A DNA stretch of 64,000 nt from RFPW01 sp040401595 (lineage in GTDB: Bacteria > Pseudomonadota > Gammaproteobacteria > Burkholderiales > Burkholderiaceae_E): contig JBBAOE010000008.1 of the NCBI GenBank assembly GCA_040401595.1, forward strand, positions 1 to 64,000, read 5' to 3'. The position numbers and the translations under genes are program-made. This document shows positions 37,755-45,172 of this stretch, in pieces; position 1 is the first letter of the stretch, and each line of letters begins with the position of its first letter. The notes under the pieces were generated by a model that was not told the origin of the DNA, did no database searches, and saw only the letters and a program-made list of their open reading frames with translations.

Positions 37755-37878
37755 TGCTATTGACTATCGCGATCAGGCATTCACTCAAAATTTCCCGGCG
37801 GCTTAACGTGCACAAATCCGATTGGCGGACTCTGCCTATTGATCCTACTTCTTGAATACGCGTCGATTAATGACGATG

Positions 37879-37890
37879 ATAGTCGACTAT
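37879..37890. promoter_or_regulatory. Perfect 12-bp palindrome upstream of the giant gene
   Basis: ATAGTCGACTAT is a perfect inverted repeat about 125 bp upstream of the GTG at 37754. A short related piece (GACTATCGCGATC) occurs again at about 37761-37773. Either could be an operator, but no regulator is known and chance cannot be excluded. Confidence 0.2.
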
Positions 37891-38618
37891 AGCCTCAATA
37901 GCCACGAACTGAACTAAAGATAACGCCGTCAAAGCCTTGCGGCCCGGGATGTTTACTGGCAGTCGTTGGCACAATCGGGTAACAGACATTTTTGGGGCAC
38001 TGCGCCGAGGGGGGGCAGCAGCCATGCTCGGGTAGACCTGGAACTAAATCCCGACAGAGCAGCGCTTTTGCTGCTGACGATCGAGTAAGTTGTCGCCTAG
38101 CGGTTCATGCACTCGTTCTCCAGGCTTGACTGGTCTGAGGACCGTCTTTGTGGAGAAATCACCGAGGAATTTTTAATGCTGGAGATAATGTTCCCAGCGG
38201 TCTAATACAAAAAATAATTCCCGGATTGAATTCAGTCGCCGCCACAGGCAGGGTTCGCCTGAGGCGAGGTTCTATGTCGTAGCCTGACACTCCTTACAAA
38301 CGATATCGCCCAGTCATTTGGGCGCCGTATTCGTCATTACCCCAATCCGGTCCGAGGGTCGGCTGATGCGCTCAAGACGCCGCCCTCCCGCCATCGGGTC
38401 CGAACACAACGCCTACTGCACGACCCGAAATCGATTGGTGCTGCAGTCGTACTCGTAGAGACTGCGCTCGGAGCGCGCGCCCAGCACCGTCGGGCGATCT
38501 CGCTCCTCGTTGGATCGGTTCCGGCCGCTTTGGGTAGGCCCGACCAGGGACTGGGCTCTGGGCTACCCTTGTCCTGAAAAACGACTCAGCCTTGCGGGAT
38601 CGAGTTCGAGATCAAGCA

Positions 38619-38649
38619 CTGCGGCCCCAAGTCACCCAAGAGGCCGCAG
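38619..38649 (-). terminator. Possible hairpin terminator after the Hsp20 gene
   Basis: CTGCGGCC (38619-38626) and GGCCGCAG (38642-38649) form a perfect 8-bp stem with a 15-base loop, 15 bp beyond the stop of the Hsp20 gene. There is no run of T after it on the minus strand, so it is not a standard intrinsic terminator. It may stabilise the 3' end or be coincidental. Confidence 0.3.
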
Positions 38650-38664
38650 GGGGTCGGGGAAAGT

Positions 38665-39066
<402 letters not shown>

Positions 39067-39131
39067 GATAAGACTCCAAATGATTCAGGTTTGACGAGGA
39101 GCGCCAGTCGGGGCGCCCTCCGATGACCTAA

Positions 39132-39159
39132 ACATGGAGATGCTGATCCCCCTTTCAAG
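39132..39159 (-). promoter_or_regulatory. Sigma-32 (RpoH) heat-shock promoter of the Hsp20 gene
   Basis: On the minus strand, CTTGAAA (39159-39153) is followed after 13 bases by CTCCATGT (39139-39132). The RpoH consensus is CTTGAAA, 13-17 bases, CCCCATnT, so the -35 box is exact and the -10 box matches at all but one position. The extra C run before CTTGAAA (CCCCCTTGAAA) also fits the extended -35. The -35 lies in an inverted repeat (39145-39166, 10-bp arms GATCCCCCTT/AAGGGGGATC). The predicted leader is about 60 nt and can fold a GGGCGCC/GGCGCTC hairpin. Confidence 0.85.
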
Positions 39160-39184
39160 GGGGATCCTAGACAAAATCTGGATC

Positions 39185-40057
39185 TCGCTGAAAGGTCCAG
39201 ATCGATTTCAGACCAGGCTGCCAGGCGCGACTCACCACTGCGGCAGGCGGCAAGGATGGTCAGTTCCAGACACCGAGCGCCCACGCCGTTGGGCGACTGG
39301 ATAGTGGCGAAGATTATCGGAGCGTCGTCGATTGAAACCGCTTCGAAGTGCCGAACCGGCGACACCTTCTTGGGTGATGGAGATACCGCTTCCAGATTGC
39401 CCTTCCAGCCTGCGGGGTTCGCACCCTGCCGGTCGCCCTGCGCTGCGGCCGAGGTCCACACGCTCTCGATCCGCCCGCGAACCCGATTCTCGGTCTCCGT
39501 CTTCGATGCCCAGATCGGGCGAAGGATCTCGATGACAGGCTTTGAAGTGACCGCATCGACCGGTAAAGCTCCAATGACCTGAAACGCCTAGGTGCTCAGC
39601 GTTGAGCGCCACTTCGATTCATGTTTGCGGTTGGCCCAGCCTGCCCGGTGATCTTCGATGTACTGGTTGGCACAGTACTCAAAAGTAGGTGTAACGCTCA
39701 CCGCAGCCTTCACCGTCGCCCTGGAGCGCCTCTCGTCGAGCGGGTCGAGCCGCTGCGAATCTTCTGAAGGATCGCATCAGCCGCCTCCCGGGCCTCCTTT
39801 ACGCCCACATCCGGGTAGCTTCCCAAGCCCATATGGCGGCGTTTGCCGTTCGATGCGGTGAATCTCAGGATCCAGGAGCGCGACCCGCGCTGGCCGACAT
39901 TCAGAATTAACCCTAGGGTGCCGCCCACAAAATGCAGGCCCGTGCCGACTGAAATTTGAGCCAGGGGCGGAAGCCGACTTTGAGACGGTCGTCTCCGTGG
40001 CGGCCGGGTCGGGCTATTGGCGCGACTGAGCGCCGGCGTCAAGCAGACTCGCGCCAT
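39185..40057 (-). pseudogene. Decayed P4-type tyrosine integrase (DUF4102 family)
   Basis: Read from right to left, the three reading frames together give an integrase. It begins MARVCLTPALSRAN at 40057. The N-terminal DUF4102 part follows: GSRSWILRFTASNGKRRHMG, then GSYPDVGVKEAREAADAIL. The core-binding part follows: TFEYCANQYIEDHRAGWANR, VIGALPVDAV, then PIWASKTETENRVRGRIES. The start of the catalytic domain is LELTILAACRSGESRLAAW, then SEIDLD, including the first catalytic Arg (RSGE). There are at least two lesions: a frameshift near 39743, where DPLDERRSRATVK continues in another frame, and a TAG at 39588-39590. The rest of the catalytic domain (HxxR and Tyr) is missing beyond about 39185. 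The gene cannot make an active recombinase. It marks a former mobile island. Confidence 0.88.
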
Positions 40058-40473
40058 TAATGTTACCCGTGGCTGCGCGGGTACTGACGCCCTTGCTCGG
40101 CTACTTTCCCGGCAAGGCCCTGGGTATGGTCGGCGACCTGCCAGGCCCAGCAATGCGGCAATGGACGCATTGGTGTCGCCATGCTGAATTCGCCTGGGGA
40201 GCCGAACCAGAGCTTGTACTACCCAGTCTGCAATCAGCCCGCTTTCGTATCGAAGCGTTCAGCTTTACCGATGATGAGGCAATGACAGAGAACTGCACCC
40301 GTAACCGGATGGCCGCGATGCTCAAGGCACCATCGACCGTCAATGTGGTGACGCCGGGTGATGTGAGTCTGGCCAGGATCGAACACACCGATGCCTTCCG
40401 AAGTGAAGATGCCGATGCGCTCTGGCCAATGTTTGAACGAGCCTTACTGAAACCCGGTTCAGTTAGCCCATGA
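40058..40473 (+). pseudogene. C-terminal fragment of an alpha/beta hydrolase
   Basis: The plus strand encodes LTPLLGYFPGKALGMVGDLP, then a TDDEAM acidic motif and IEHTDAF. These are typical of the second half of alpha/beta hydrolases of about 280-300 residues, in which Asp of the (T)DDE segment and His near IxH complete the triad. The N-terminal half, with the nucleophile elbow, is absent. The coding similarity begins exactly where the integrase relic starts on the other strand (ATG at 40057), so this is a break junction. The stop at 40471-40473 overlaps the ATG of the next fragment. It could be translated from an internal ATG (40060) but would lack the catalytic Ser. Confidence 0.7.
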
Positions 40474-40590
40474 TGACGAACACCCGTTCGCCTGTACCGC
40501 CGGGGTTCGGCCCTATCGTTCGCAGCAGCCCCGTGCTCGATGCGCTGGCTGGATTAATGAGCCGTGGCAATGGGCTACATGCTTTCACCC
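40470..40590 (+). pseudogene. Possible N-terminal fragment of a PaaI-type thioesterase
   Basis: An ATG at 40470 overlaps the hydrolase stop (ATGA), the usual sign of a coupled operon. The first 37 or so residues include PPGFGPIVRSSPVLDALAGL, then MSRGNG. This resembles the beginning of hotdog-fold acyl-CoA thioesterases (a PPGF..R.SPxLDxxGxL..RG pattern). After about 40590 the similarity stops, and the frame runs through unrelated sequence to 40712. I read it as the truncated second gene of the operon that began with the broken hydrolase. Identification from so short a piece is tentative. Confidence 0.4.
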
Positions 40591-40719
40591 CGCACAATCG
40601 GTCGCAGATGGCTGACCAAATGAATGACGATCGATTACCAAAGAGAGACCAGCCCCAAGTCGCAGGCTCCGTAAGGTCGCACCGGCCATGGGTGCCAACA
40701 CACAATCGATGAAGGGTAG

Positions 40720-41901
40720 CTACTTAAGAGATGCTGAAAATGCCACAAATTCAGTAGCTGGCCTCGCAGATTCTTCGATGGCTGTTCGTCTTTCTTTATT
40801 CTGCCTCTGTTCAAAACGCGAAACCACCGCCTGGTGTTGCTGAGGCCACGCGGTAATTGACCGGTCGTCGGAGAAGAATTCTTTCCGTAAAAAAGCCAGT
40901 ATCAGGTCTCGCGTCGCCTTTTTGACCAATGGGTTCAGCGTCTGGCCACCTGTGCCAAGTCGGTCAGTGAACATGCTGTGTGAACCCTCGCTGAATACTG
41001 CAAGCGTTTTGGCAACCGAACTTTGTGTTGAGGCTGTCGCTTCAAAAATCGCAACACGGTCTTTAGCAGCTGAATAATAGCCAGGAATGTTGATTTCATC
41101 CCCTTGTGCGGTGATATGGAGGCTGGGTACAGCAATGCCGCCGACGATCGATTGCGGATCACCTTGGCCGTAAAAGGGCGGCGCGCTGATGATCACCGCG
41201 GAATTAAAGCGCGAATCAGCCAAATCCAGCACTTGAGAATCGCGTTGTACACGTGCCCCCACCAGCAGTAGGACGGTGTTTGCGCCATAGGAGTGCCCTG
41301 CAGCAGAAATGCGCGTGGCATCCAGTCTGGTTTTGAACTCTGGGCTGGCAAGCACTTGATCCAGTGCAAAACGTACATCCTGAGTTCGCGCAATTGCCTC
41401 TTTGTCTTTAGCGGCCTCTTGCAGCCGAGTGACCACTTGCAGTGGGTTGCCAAACCACAGGCTACGGTCACTGCCCACGTGTTGCACATGCAGTGCGGCA
41501 ATACCGTTAGCGGCAAGGTGTTTGCCGATGTACGAGTAGCCCTCACGCGAGCCACCGATCCCATGGGAGAAAACAACCAACGGGACGGGCTGACTAGCAG
41601 CTGCGTTATCAGAGCCCTTCATCGCCGCAGGCAGATAAAAACGAGCCAGAACTTCCCTGGGTCCATCTGGGCGTAAGGCGTCTGTCCATTGCAAGTCACG
41701 GGCCTCAAAGTGACTGGCATCTGGCATGCCCATCGCTTCTGCTAGAGCCTGCGCGCGGTCGCTGAAGCGGTTTTCCAAAAGCTGACTTTGCGTGCTACTT
41801 CCGCACCCGGCCAAGATGAATACCGCACCGACCACTGCGAGTGTCAGCTTGCGCCTGAGAGGAGAATCGCGAAGTAATCTTTCCTCCAATCTCGCTCTCA
41901 T
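40720..41901 (-). CDS. Lipoprotein alpha/beta hydrolase (acetylhydrolase/dienelactone hydrolase-like)
   Basis: With the ATG at 41901 the protein has 393 residues. A TTG 42 bp further upstream is possible but less likely. The N-terminus is basic, then hydrophobic, with the lipobox ILAGC, so the mature protein should be a lipid-anchored envelope enzyme. Hydrolase motifs follow: VVFSHGIGGSREGYSYIG (oxyanion region), the nucleophile elbow GHSYGA, and a late EGSHSMF that can supply the His. The layout (HGxGGSR, GHSxGA) resembles platelet-activating-factor acetylhydrolases and dienelactone-hydrolase-like esterases. The substrate is unknown. Base composition is visibly lower in GC than in neighbouring genes, which suggests acquisition. 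The neighbours are fragments and a MipA gene, with no operon partner. Confidence 0.85.
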   Translation of the reverse strand: MRARLEERLLRDSPLRRKLTLAVVGAVFILAGCGSSTQSQLLENRFSDRAQALAEAMGMPDASHFEARDLQWTDALRPDGPREVLARFYLPAAMKGSDNAAASQPVPLVVFSHGIGGSREGYSYIGKHLAANGIAALHVQHVGSDRSLWFGNPLQVVTRLQEAAKDKEAIARTQDVRFALDQVLASPEFKTRLDATRISAAGHSYGANTVLLLVGARVQRDSQVLDLADSRFNSAVIISAPPFYGQGDPQSIVGGIAVPSLHITAQGDEINIPGYYSAAKDRVAIFEATASTQSSVAKTLAVFSEGSHSMFTDRLGTGGQTLNPLVKKATRDLILAFLRKEFFSDDRSITAWPQQHQAVVSRFEQRQNKERRTAIEESARPATEFVAFSASLK

Positions 41902-42033
41902 CCTGGTCTCAAGTGTTTGGGAGCGCCGGTGATCCGACCGCAAGGCCCCCCCAGGTCAAGTGCCGCGTACGATCCGCCATGAGGAGCGCAAGAGGAAAGC
42001 GCGTCATGGATGGGCTGCGGGGCCGTGGAATCG

Positions 42034-42903
42034 TCACTCGCTGGCCCGTTGGGTGGAGCGCTGCCATGTGTAGGCGACGCCAAGACCCAGGGTGGTACCA
42101 GTAGTTTGCCGCACCAGAGGGCTGTCTTCGTTGGCTGCCCCTGCCACTGTGTCGACCCGGGCGAATCCAAACAGGCGCCAGTCGGGCGCCAAGTTGCGCG
42201 AGAACGATGCCGCCAATCGCCAAGCCACTAAGCCATTGCTTGCGGCAAACTCCGGCCGAAGGGGGGTAGCCTCGGACCCATTGACTTCGTAGAATGTCTG
42301 TGCCAGGCGCTGATCCGCAATGATCGCGCCCAGACTGGCGTTGTAGCGCCAGCCGTCGCGCGCCTGCCGCTCAAACACCAACCGGGGTTCGAAGGCCAGA
42401 CCTCGATAGGCGGCAGAGTCGCTCAGGTCGAACACGCCGCGCAGCGGCAATTCTGCACGCCAGCGGCCATCGCCAGGGCCAGCTCCGAGTTGCCACTTTA
42501 GGCGCGGGCCAAACTCGACCAGGGTGCCCAGTTCGCGCATGCCGCGTCTTGCCTCAAGCTCTTCCGAGTTGACGCCAAAGGAGCCAGCCACGCCGATGTC
42601 GAGCTCGAACCCTGAGATTCGAATCGCGCGAATGCCAGCTGTTTCACGGTCGGCCCGCAGCAGTTCGCCACGGTAAACGAATAATGGCAGGGCGAGGCTT
42701 CGTTTAACCTGCTGATCTGACCCTGGGTAAGCCTGTTGCGACACCCCGATTGTGAAGCCGCCCAGCTCCCACAACGGTAACGAAGTCACCGGTTGTGCCT
42801 GCACAGCTTGGCTAGCAGCCATGGCCATGGCTGCGAATACGCTTACAAGGTGCAGCGCGGAGACCGGAAAAGAGCGGGCACCGAATTGAAAGGCCTTCAT
42901 CAT
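42034..42903 (-). CDS. MipA/OmpV family outer-membrane protein
   Basis: From the ATG at 42903 the protein has 289 residues. It starts with a signal peptide (MMKAFQFGARSF..., cleavage likely after AQA or nearby). The body shows the family pattern: QAYPGSD near the N-terminus, LPLFVYRGELLRAD, FELDIGVAGSFGVNSEE, an RRGM element, LVEFGPRLKW, LPLRGVFD and a terminal LGLGVAYTW strand. These are transmembrane beta strands of an outer-membrane barrel. Family members include MipA, a scaffold of murein enzymes, and OmpV-type proteins; the exact role here is open. A TTG at 42933 in the same frame is the alternative start. It stands alone, in the same direction as the lipoprotein gene downstream, with about 130 bp between them. 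Confidence 0.9.
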   Translation of the reverse strand: MMKAFQFGARSFPVSALHLVSVFAAMAMAASQAVQAQPVTSLPLWELGGFTIGVSQQAYPGSDQQVKRSLALPLFVYRGELLRADRETAGIRAIRISGFELDIGVAGSFGVNSEELEARRGMRELGTLVEFGPRLKWQLGAGPGDGRWRAELPLRGVFDLSDSAAYRGLAFEPRLVFERQARDGWRYNASLGAIIADQRLAQTFYEVNGSEATPLRPEFAASNGLVAWRLAASFSRNLAPDWRLFGFARVDTVAGAANEDSPLVRQTTGTTLGLGVAYTWQRSTQRASE

Positions 42904-42933
42904 GCCAGGTATCCCGCAACAATTTGAAATCAA

Positions 42934-43769
42934 GGATTATTTCGCTGGACCATAGGTGACTCCCTATGAACCGCCGATGGTCATCGAACCGAGTTGTAAC
43001 TCGTCACGTCCGCCCCACCAGTGAATTTCAAGACCATGCTGGGTTCAGTTTAGGCCAAGGTCGTGCGAAACCTACTGCTAAACGGTGCGTTGAACGATCG
43101 GTAGCGCCCATATTTTGGCGGCAACCAGACTCCAAATCCTAGCCAAGAAGCGCCTCCAACGCAAGGCCACCGAATAATGGCGTTGCCGGACTTCAGAGGA
43201 AGAGAATCAACCGAACATCCTGACAAAAAATCGGCCACTTGTTGAAGTGGACGACTCTCACTCCTGCTTTACCCTGTTGCGCCCTAAAGAGCATGGCCGA
43301 AATAAGGTTCCAACAATTCCGCCATCTTGGCGGGTGATCGCGAACGGCCGTTGGCATCTTTCTGTACGCTCACCCCGGACACACCAAAGCAGTACTTGCA
43401 TGAGATCGAGAGCGATCTGATCGCCGGGGTACGACCACAGTCACGGCAGCCCACCGGCAATGCAGTTCCGTGACGCGAAAGTGGCTCTGAATCAGGGCGC
43501 GACCTGAGAGCGAGTTGGCTACGGTTACGGTGCGACGCAGGCACCGTTCCATCGTTACGGCCCCCGGTTTTTGCAAACCACTCTCTGCCCGTCCAAAACA
43601 GTGTGTAGGTGTTCTGCGGATCCCATCCCGCCGATTTAGGGGGGGGGTACGGTGGGGTCTGGTGTTTGGCGTTTTTTTAACAAACCCCCTGCCCCATCGA
43701 GGTCGACTGATGACGGTCGAACCGACCCGCAGCAAGCGCCGTTTTATTGGTATGTCTGATGGTATGTAC
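42934..43769. other. Gene-free stretch between the MipA gene and tRNA-Ser
   Basis: About 0.84 kb in which no frame gives a recognisable protein. Several open stretches of 60-140 codons have unlikely composition. The end nearest the tRNA contains two copies of GGTATGT (43748-43754 and 43761-43767). Similar repeats, as I recall, lie beside attachment sites of P4-type integrases. G and T runs near 43638-43646 and 43672-43678 are prone to sequencing error. Confidence 0.5.
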
Positions 43770-43795
43770 AAAAAAAAACGCGCCGAAAGGCGCGT
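43770..43795 (-). terminator. Intrinsic terminator of tRNA-Ser
   Basis: On the minus strand ACGCGCC-TTTC-GGCGCGT forms a 7-bp GC-rich stem with a tetraloop and is followed by nine T residues. It lies 14 bp beyond the CCA end of the tRNA gene, so it ends that transcript. Confidence 0.93.
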
Positions 43796-43809
43796 CATTG
43801 CTTGCGATC

Positions 43810-43900
43810 TGGCGGACAGGGCGGGATTCGAACCCGCGGTGGGCTGTTAACCCACACACGCTTTCCAGGCGTGCGACTTAAACCGCTCATCCACCTGTCC
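43810..43900 (-). tRNA. tRNA-Ser (anticodon GGA)
   Basis: A 91-nt class II tRNA with a long variable arm. The acceptor strands GGACAGG and CCTGTCC pair perfectly, the discriminator is G and CCA is encoded. The T loop is GGTTCGAATC, and the anticodon loop CTGGAAA in the stem ACGC/GCGT gives anticodon GGA, reading UCC and UCU serine codons. The 3' end faces the decayed island, and tRNA-Ser 3' ends are common targets of P4-type integrases. Confidence 0.97.
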
Positions 43901-43947
43901 ACAGCACAGCCGGCGATGTTACCACTTGCGCCGAGCCGCGCTCAGGT

Positions 43948-45003
43948 TCAGGCAGCCCGCAATCCAAGCCGCTTGATCAATGAACCCCAGCGCTCATTTT
44001 CCGCTCGGATCATCGCGGCGAAAGCCTGCGGCCCCTCGCCAACTGGTTGCCACCACACTTTCGCCATATCGTGCTGGGTATCGTGATCCTCAATCGCACG
44101 ACTGAGGACAGCATGCATTTTGGAAACCGTCGTCGCTGGTACGCCTTTGGGCATGGCAAATCCCGCCCAACGCACCGCTTCAAAGCCCTTCATCCCCTGG
44201 GACGCTGCCGTGCGGATTTCCCGCATCGCCTCGAGCGGGTGCGCGCTGGTGACGGCTAGTGCGCGCAGACGCCCCGACCGGAGTTCAGGCATCGCCTGCA
44301 CGGGGTCGAGCAAAATCGCCTGAACCTCATTCGCCACCGCCGCAACGATCGCATCACGCTCACTGGCATACGGCACATGGAGGACCTGGACCCCGGCGTG
44401 CAGCATCATGGCCTCACCCGCCAGGTGCCCAGGCGACCCACGACCACCGCTGCCGAAGGTCATCACGCCCGGGCGCTCTACCGCACGGGCAAACCAGTCC
44501 CTCAGTCCCTTGGCAATCACCCGGCGCCCGGTACATACAATATAGGGGCGGGTTCCAAGCCAGGTGACGGGCTGGAGGTCGGTGGCAGAAAAATGCGCTC
44601 CGGGGTTGAGAAACGCATCGATCACGAGGGATCGGTTATCAACATAGGCCAGCGAGGCTCCGTCGATATTCGCGCGCGTCACCTCCTGTAACACCTCTGC
44701 AGGCGATTCATCACCGCGAAACCGATAATTCACCGTCCAGGCGAACGCCTGTTTCAGGCGTGGCGCAAGCGCTTTGCACAGGCTCTCTGCGTAACCGCCC
44801 TTGCCTTCGGGCACAACCACCTCGAGCGGACGGGGCGGAGGCCAGGACGGGTCGAGCACACCACCGTCGAGCCGAGCGCCGGCGGCTTCGGAGGCGAAGG
44901 CGATCGAGCTCAGCGCAGGTAGCGCACCCCAAGCAGAAAACGCGCTACTGCTGAGCACTTGAAGGGCAAATCGACGATTGGTTTTCAAAAATCGGGGCGA
45001 CAT
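43948..45003 (-). CDS. Bug/TctC-family periplasmic substrate-binding protein
   Basis: 351 residues. An N-terminal signal peptide (NRRFALQVLSSSAFSAWGAL, cleavage near residue 36, after AFA) leads to a two-lobed binding protein. Family features are the early VVVPEGKGGYAES strand and loop, GSGGRGSPGHLAGE, which contacts a carboxylate, VPYASERDAIVA, VQAILLDP and a GRLRALAVTS strand. Bug proteins bind small carboxylated compounds for tripartite tricarboxylate transporters or act as sensors, and they are greatly expanded in Burkholderiales. No TctA/TctB membrane genes are near, so this is an orphan receptor. Its ligand cannot be read from the sequence. It lies downstream of acs in the same direction, with a 169-bp gap. 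Confidence 0.92.
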   Translation of the reverse strand: MSPRFLKTNRRFALQVLSSSAFSAWGALPALSSIAFASEAAGARLDGGVLDPSWPPPRPLEVVVPEGKGGYAESLCKALAPRLKQAFAWTVNYRFRGDESPAEVLQEVTRANIDGASLAYVDNRSLVIDAFLNPGAHFSATDLQPVTWLGTRPYIVCTGRRVIAKGLRDWFARAVERPGVMTFGSGGRGSPGHLAGEAMMLHAGVQVLHVPYASERDAIVAAVANEVQAILLDPVQAMPELRSGRLRALAVTSAHPLEAMREIRTAASQGMKGFEAVRWAGFAMPKGVPATTVSKMHAVLSRAIEDHDTQHDMAKVWWQPVGEGPQAFAAMIRAENERWGSLIKRLGLRAA

Positions 45004-45172
45004 CGTGGCACAGAATTGACGATTGATGCCGTCATTATGGTTCAGTTCGGGCTCGATGCGGTGTCCACATTCAATCAGCCAAATCTCCGGTCCGGTCGCC
45101 AGGATTTCATCCTGGAAACCAACCGTCCGTTCAACTGTCCGTTCGCCCGCCGGAAGGCGGGAAAACCTGCCT

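Larger units (their letters stand above)
37755..38664. other. Intergenic region upstream of the giant gene
   Basis: About 0.9 kb without a convincing gene. The part at 37755-38300 is AT-richer than its surroundings and presumably holds the promoter of the giant gene, although I could not pick out a credible -35/-10 pair. On the minus strand at 38413-38562 an open stretch ends in SLYEYDCSTNRFRVVQ and a TAG. This resembles the C-terminal part of small surface-adhesin-E-like lipoproteins and may be a gene relic. That reading is weak. Confidence 0.5.

Noticed and set aside
1..37754. Modular polyketide or peptide synthetase, suggested by the gene's size
   Set aside because: No ketosynthase, adenylation or carrier motifs; the protein is repetitive, beta-rich and calcium-loop-bearing.
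40463..40712. Overlapping 80-codon frames on both strands as intact small genes
   Set aside because: The minus frame has no family pattern. The plus frame resembles a thioesterase only in its first half, so it is treated as a fragment.
43050..43850. Several 60-140-codon frames between the MipA gene and tRNA-Ser
   Set aside because: Unlikely composition, no ribosome-binding sites or motifs, and some overlap the tRNA itself.
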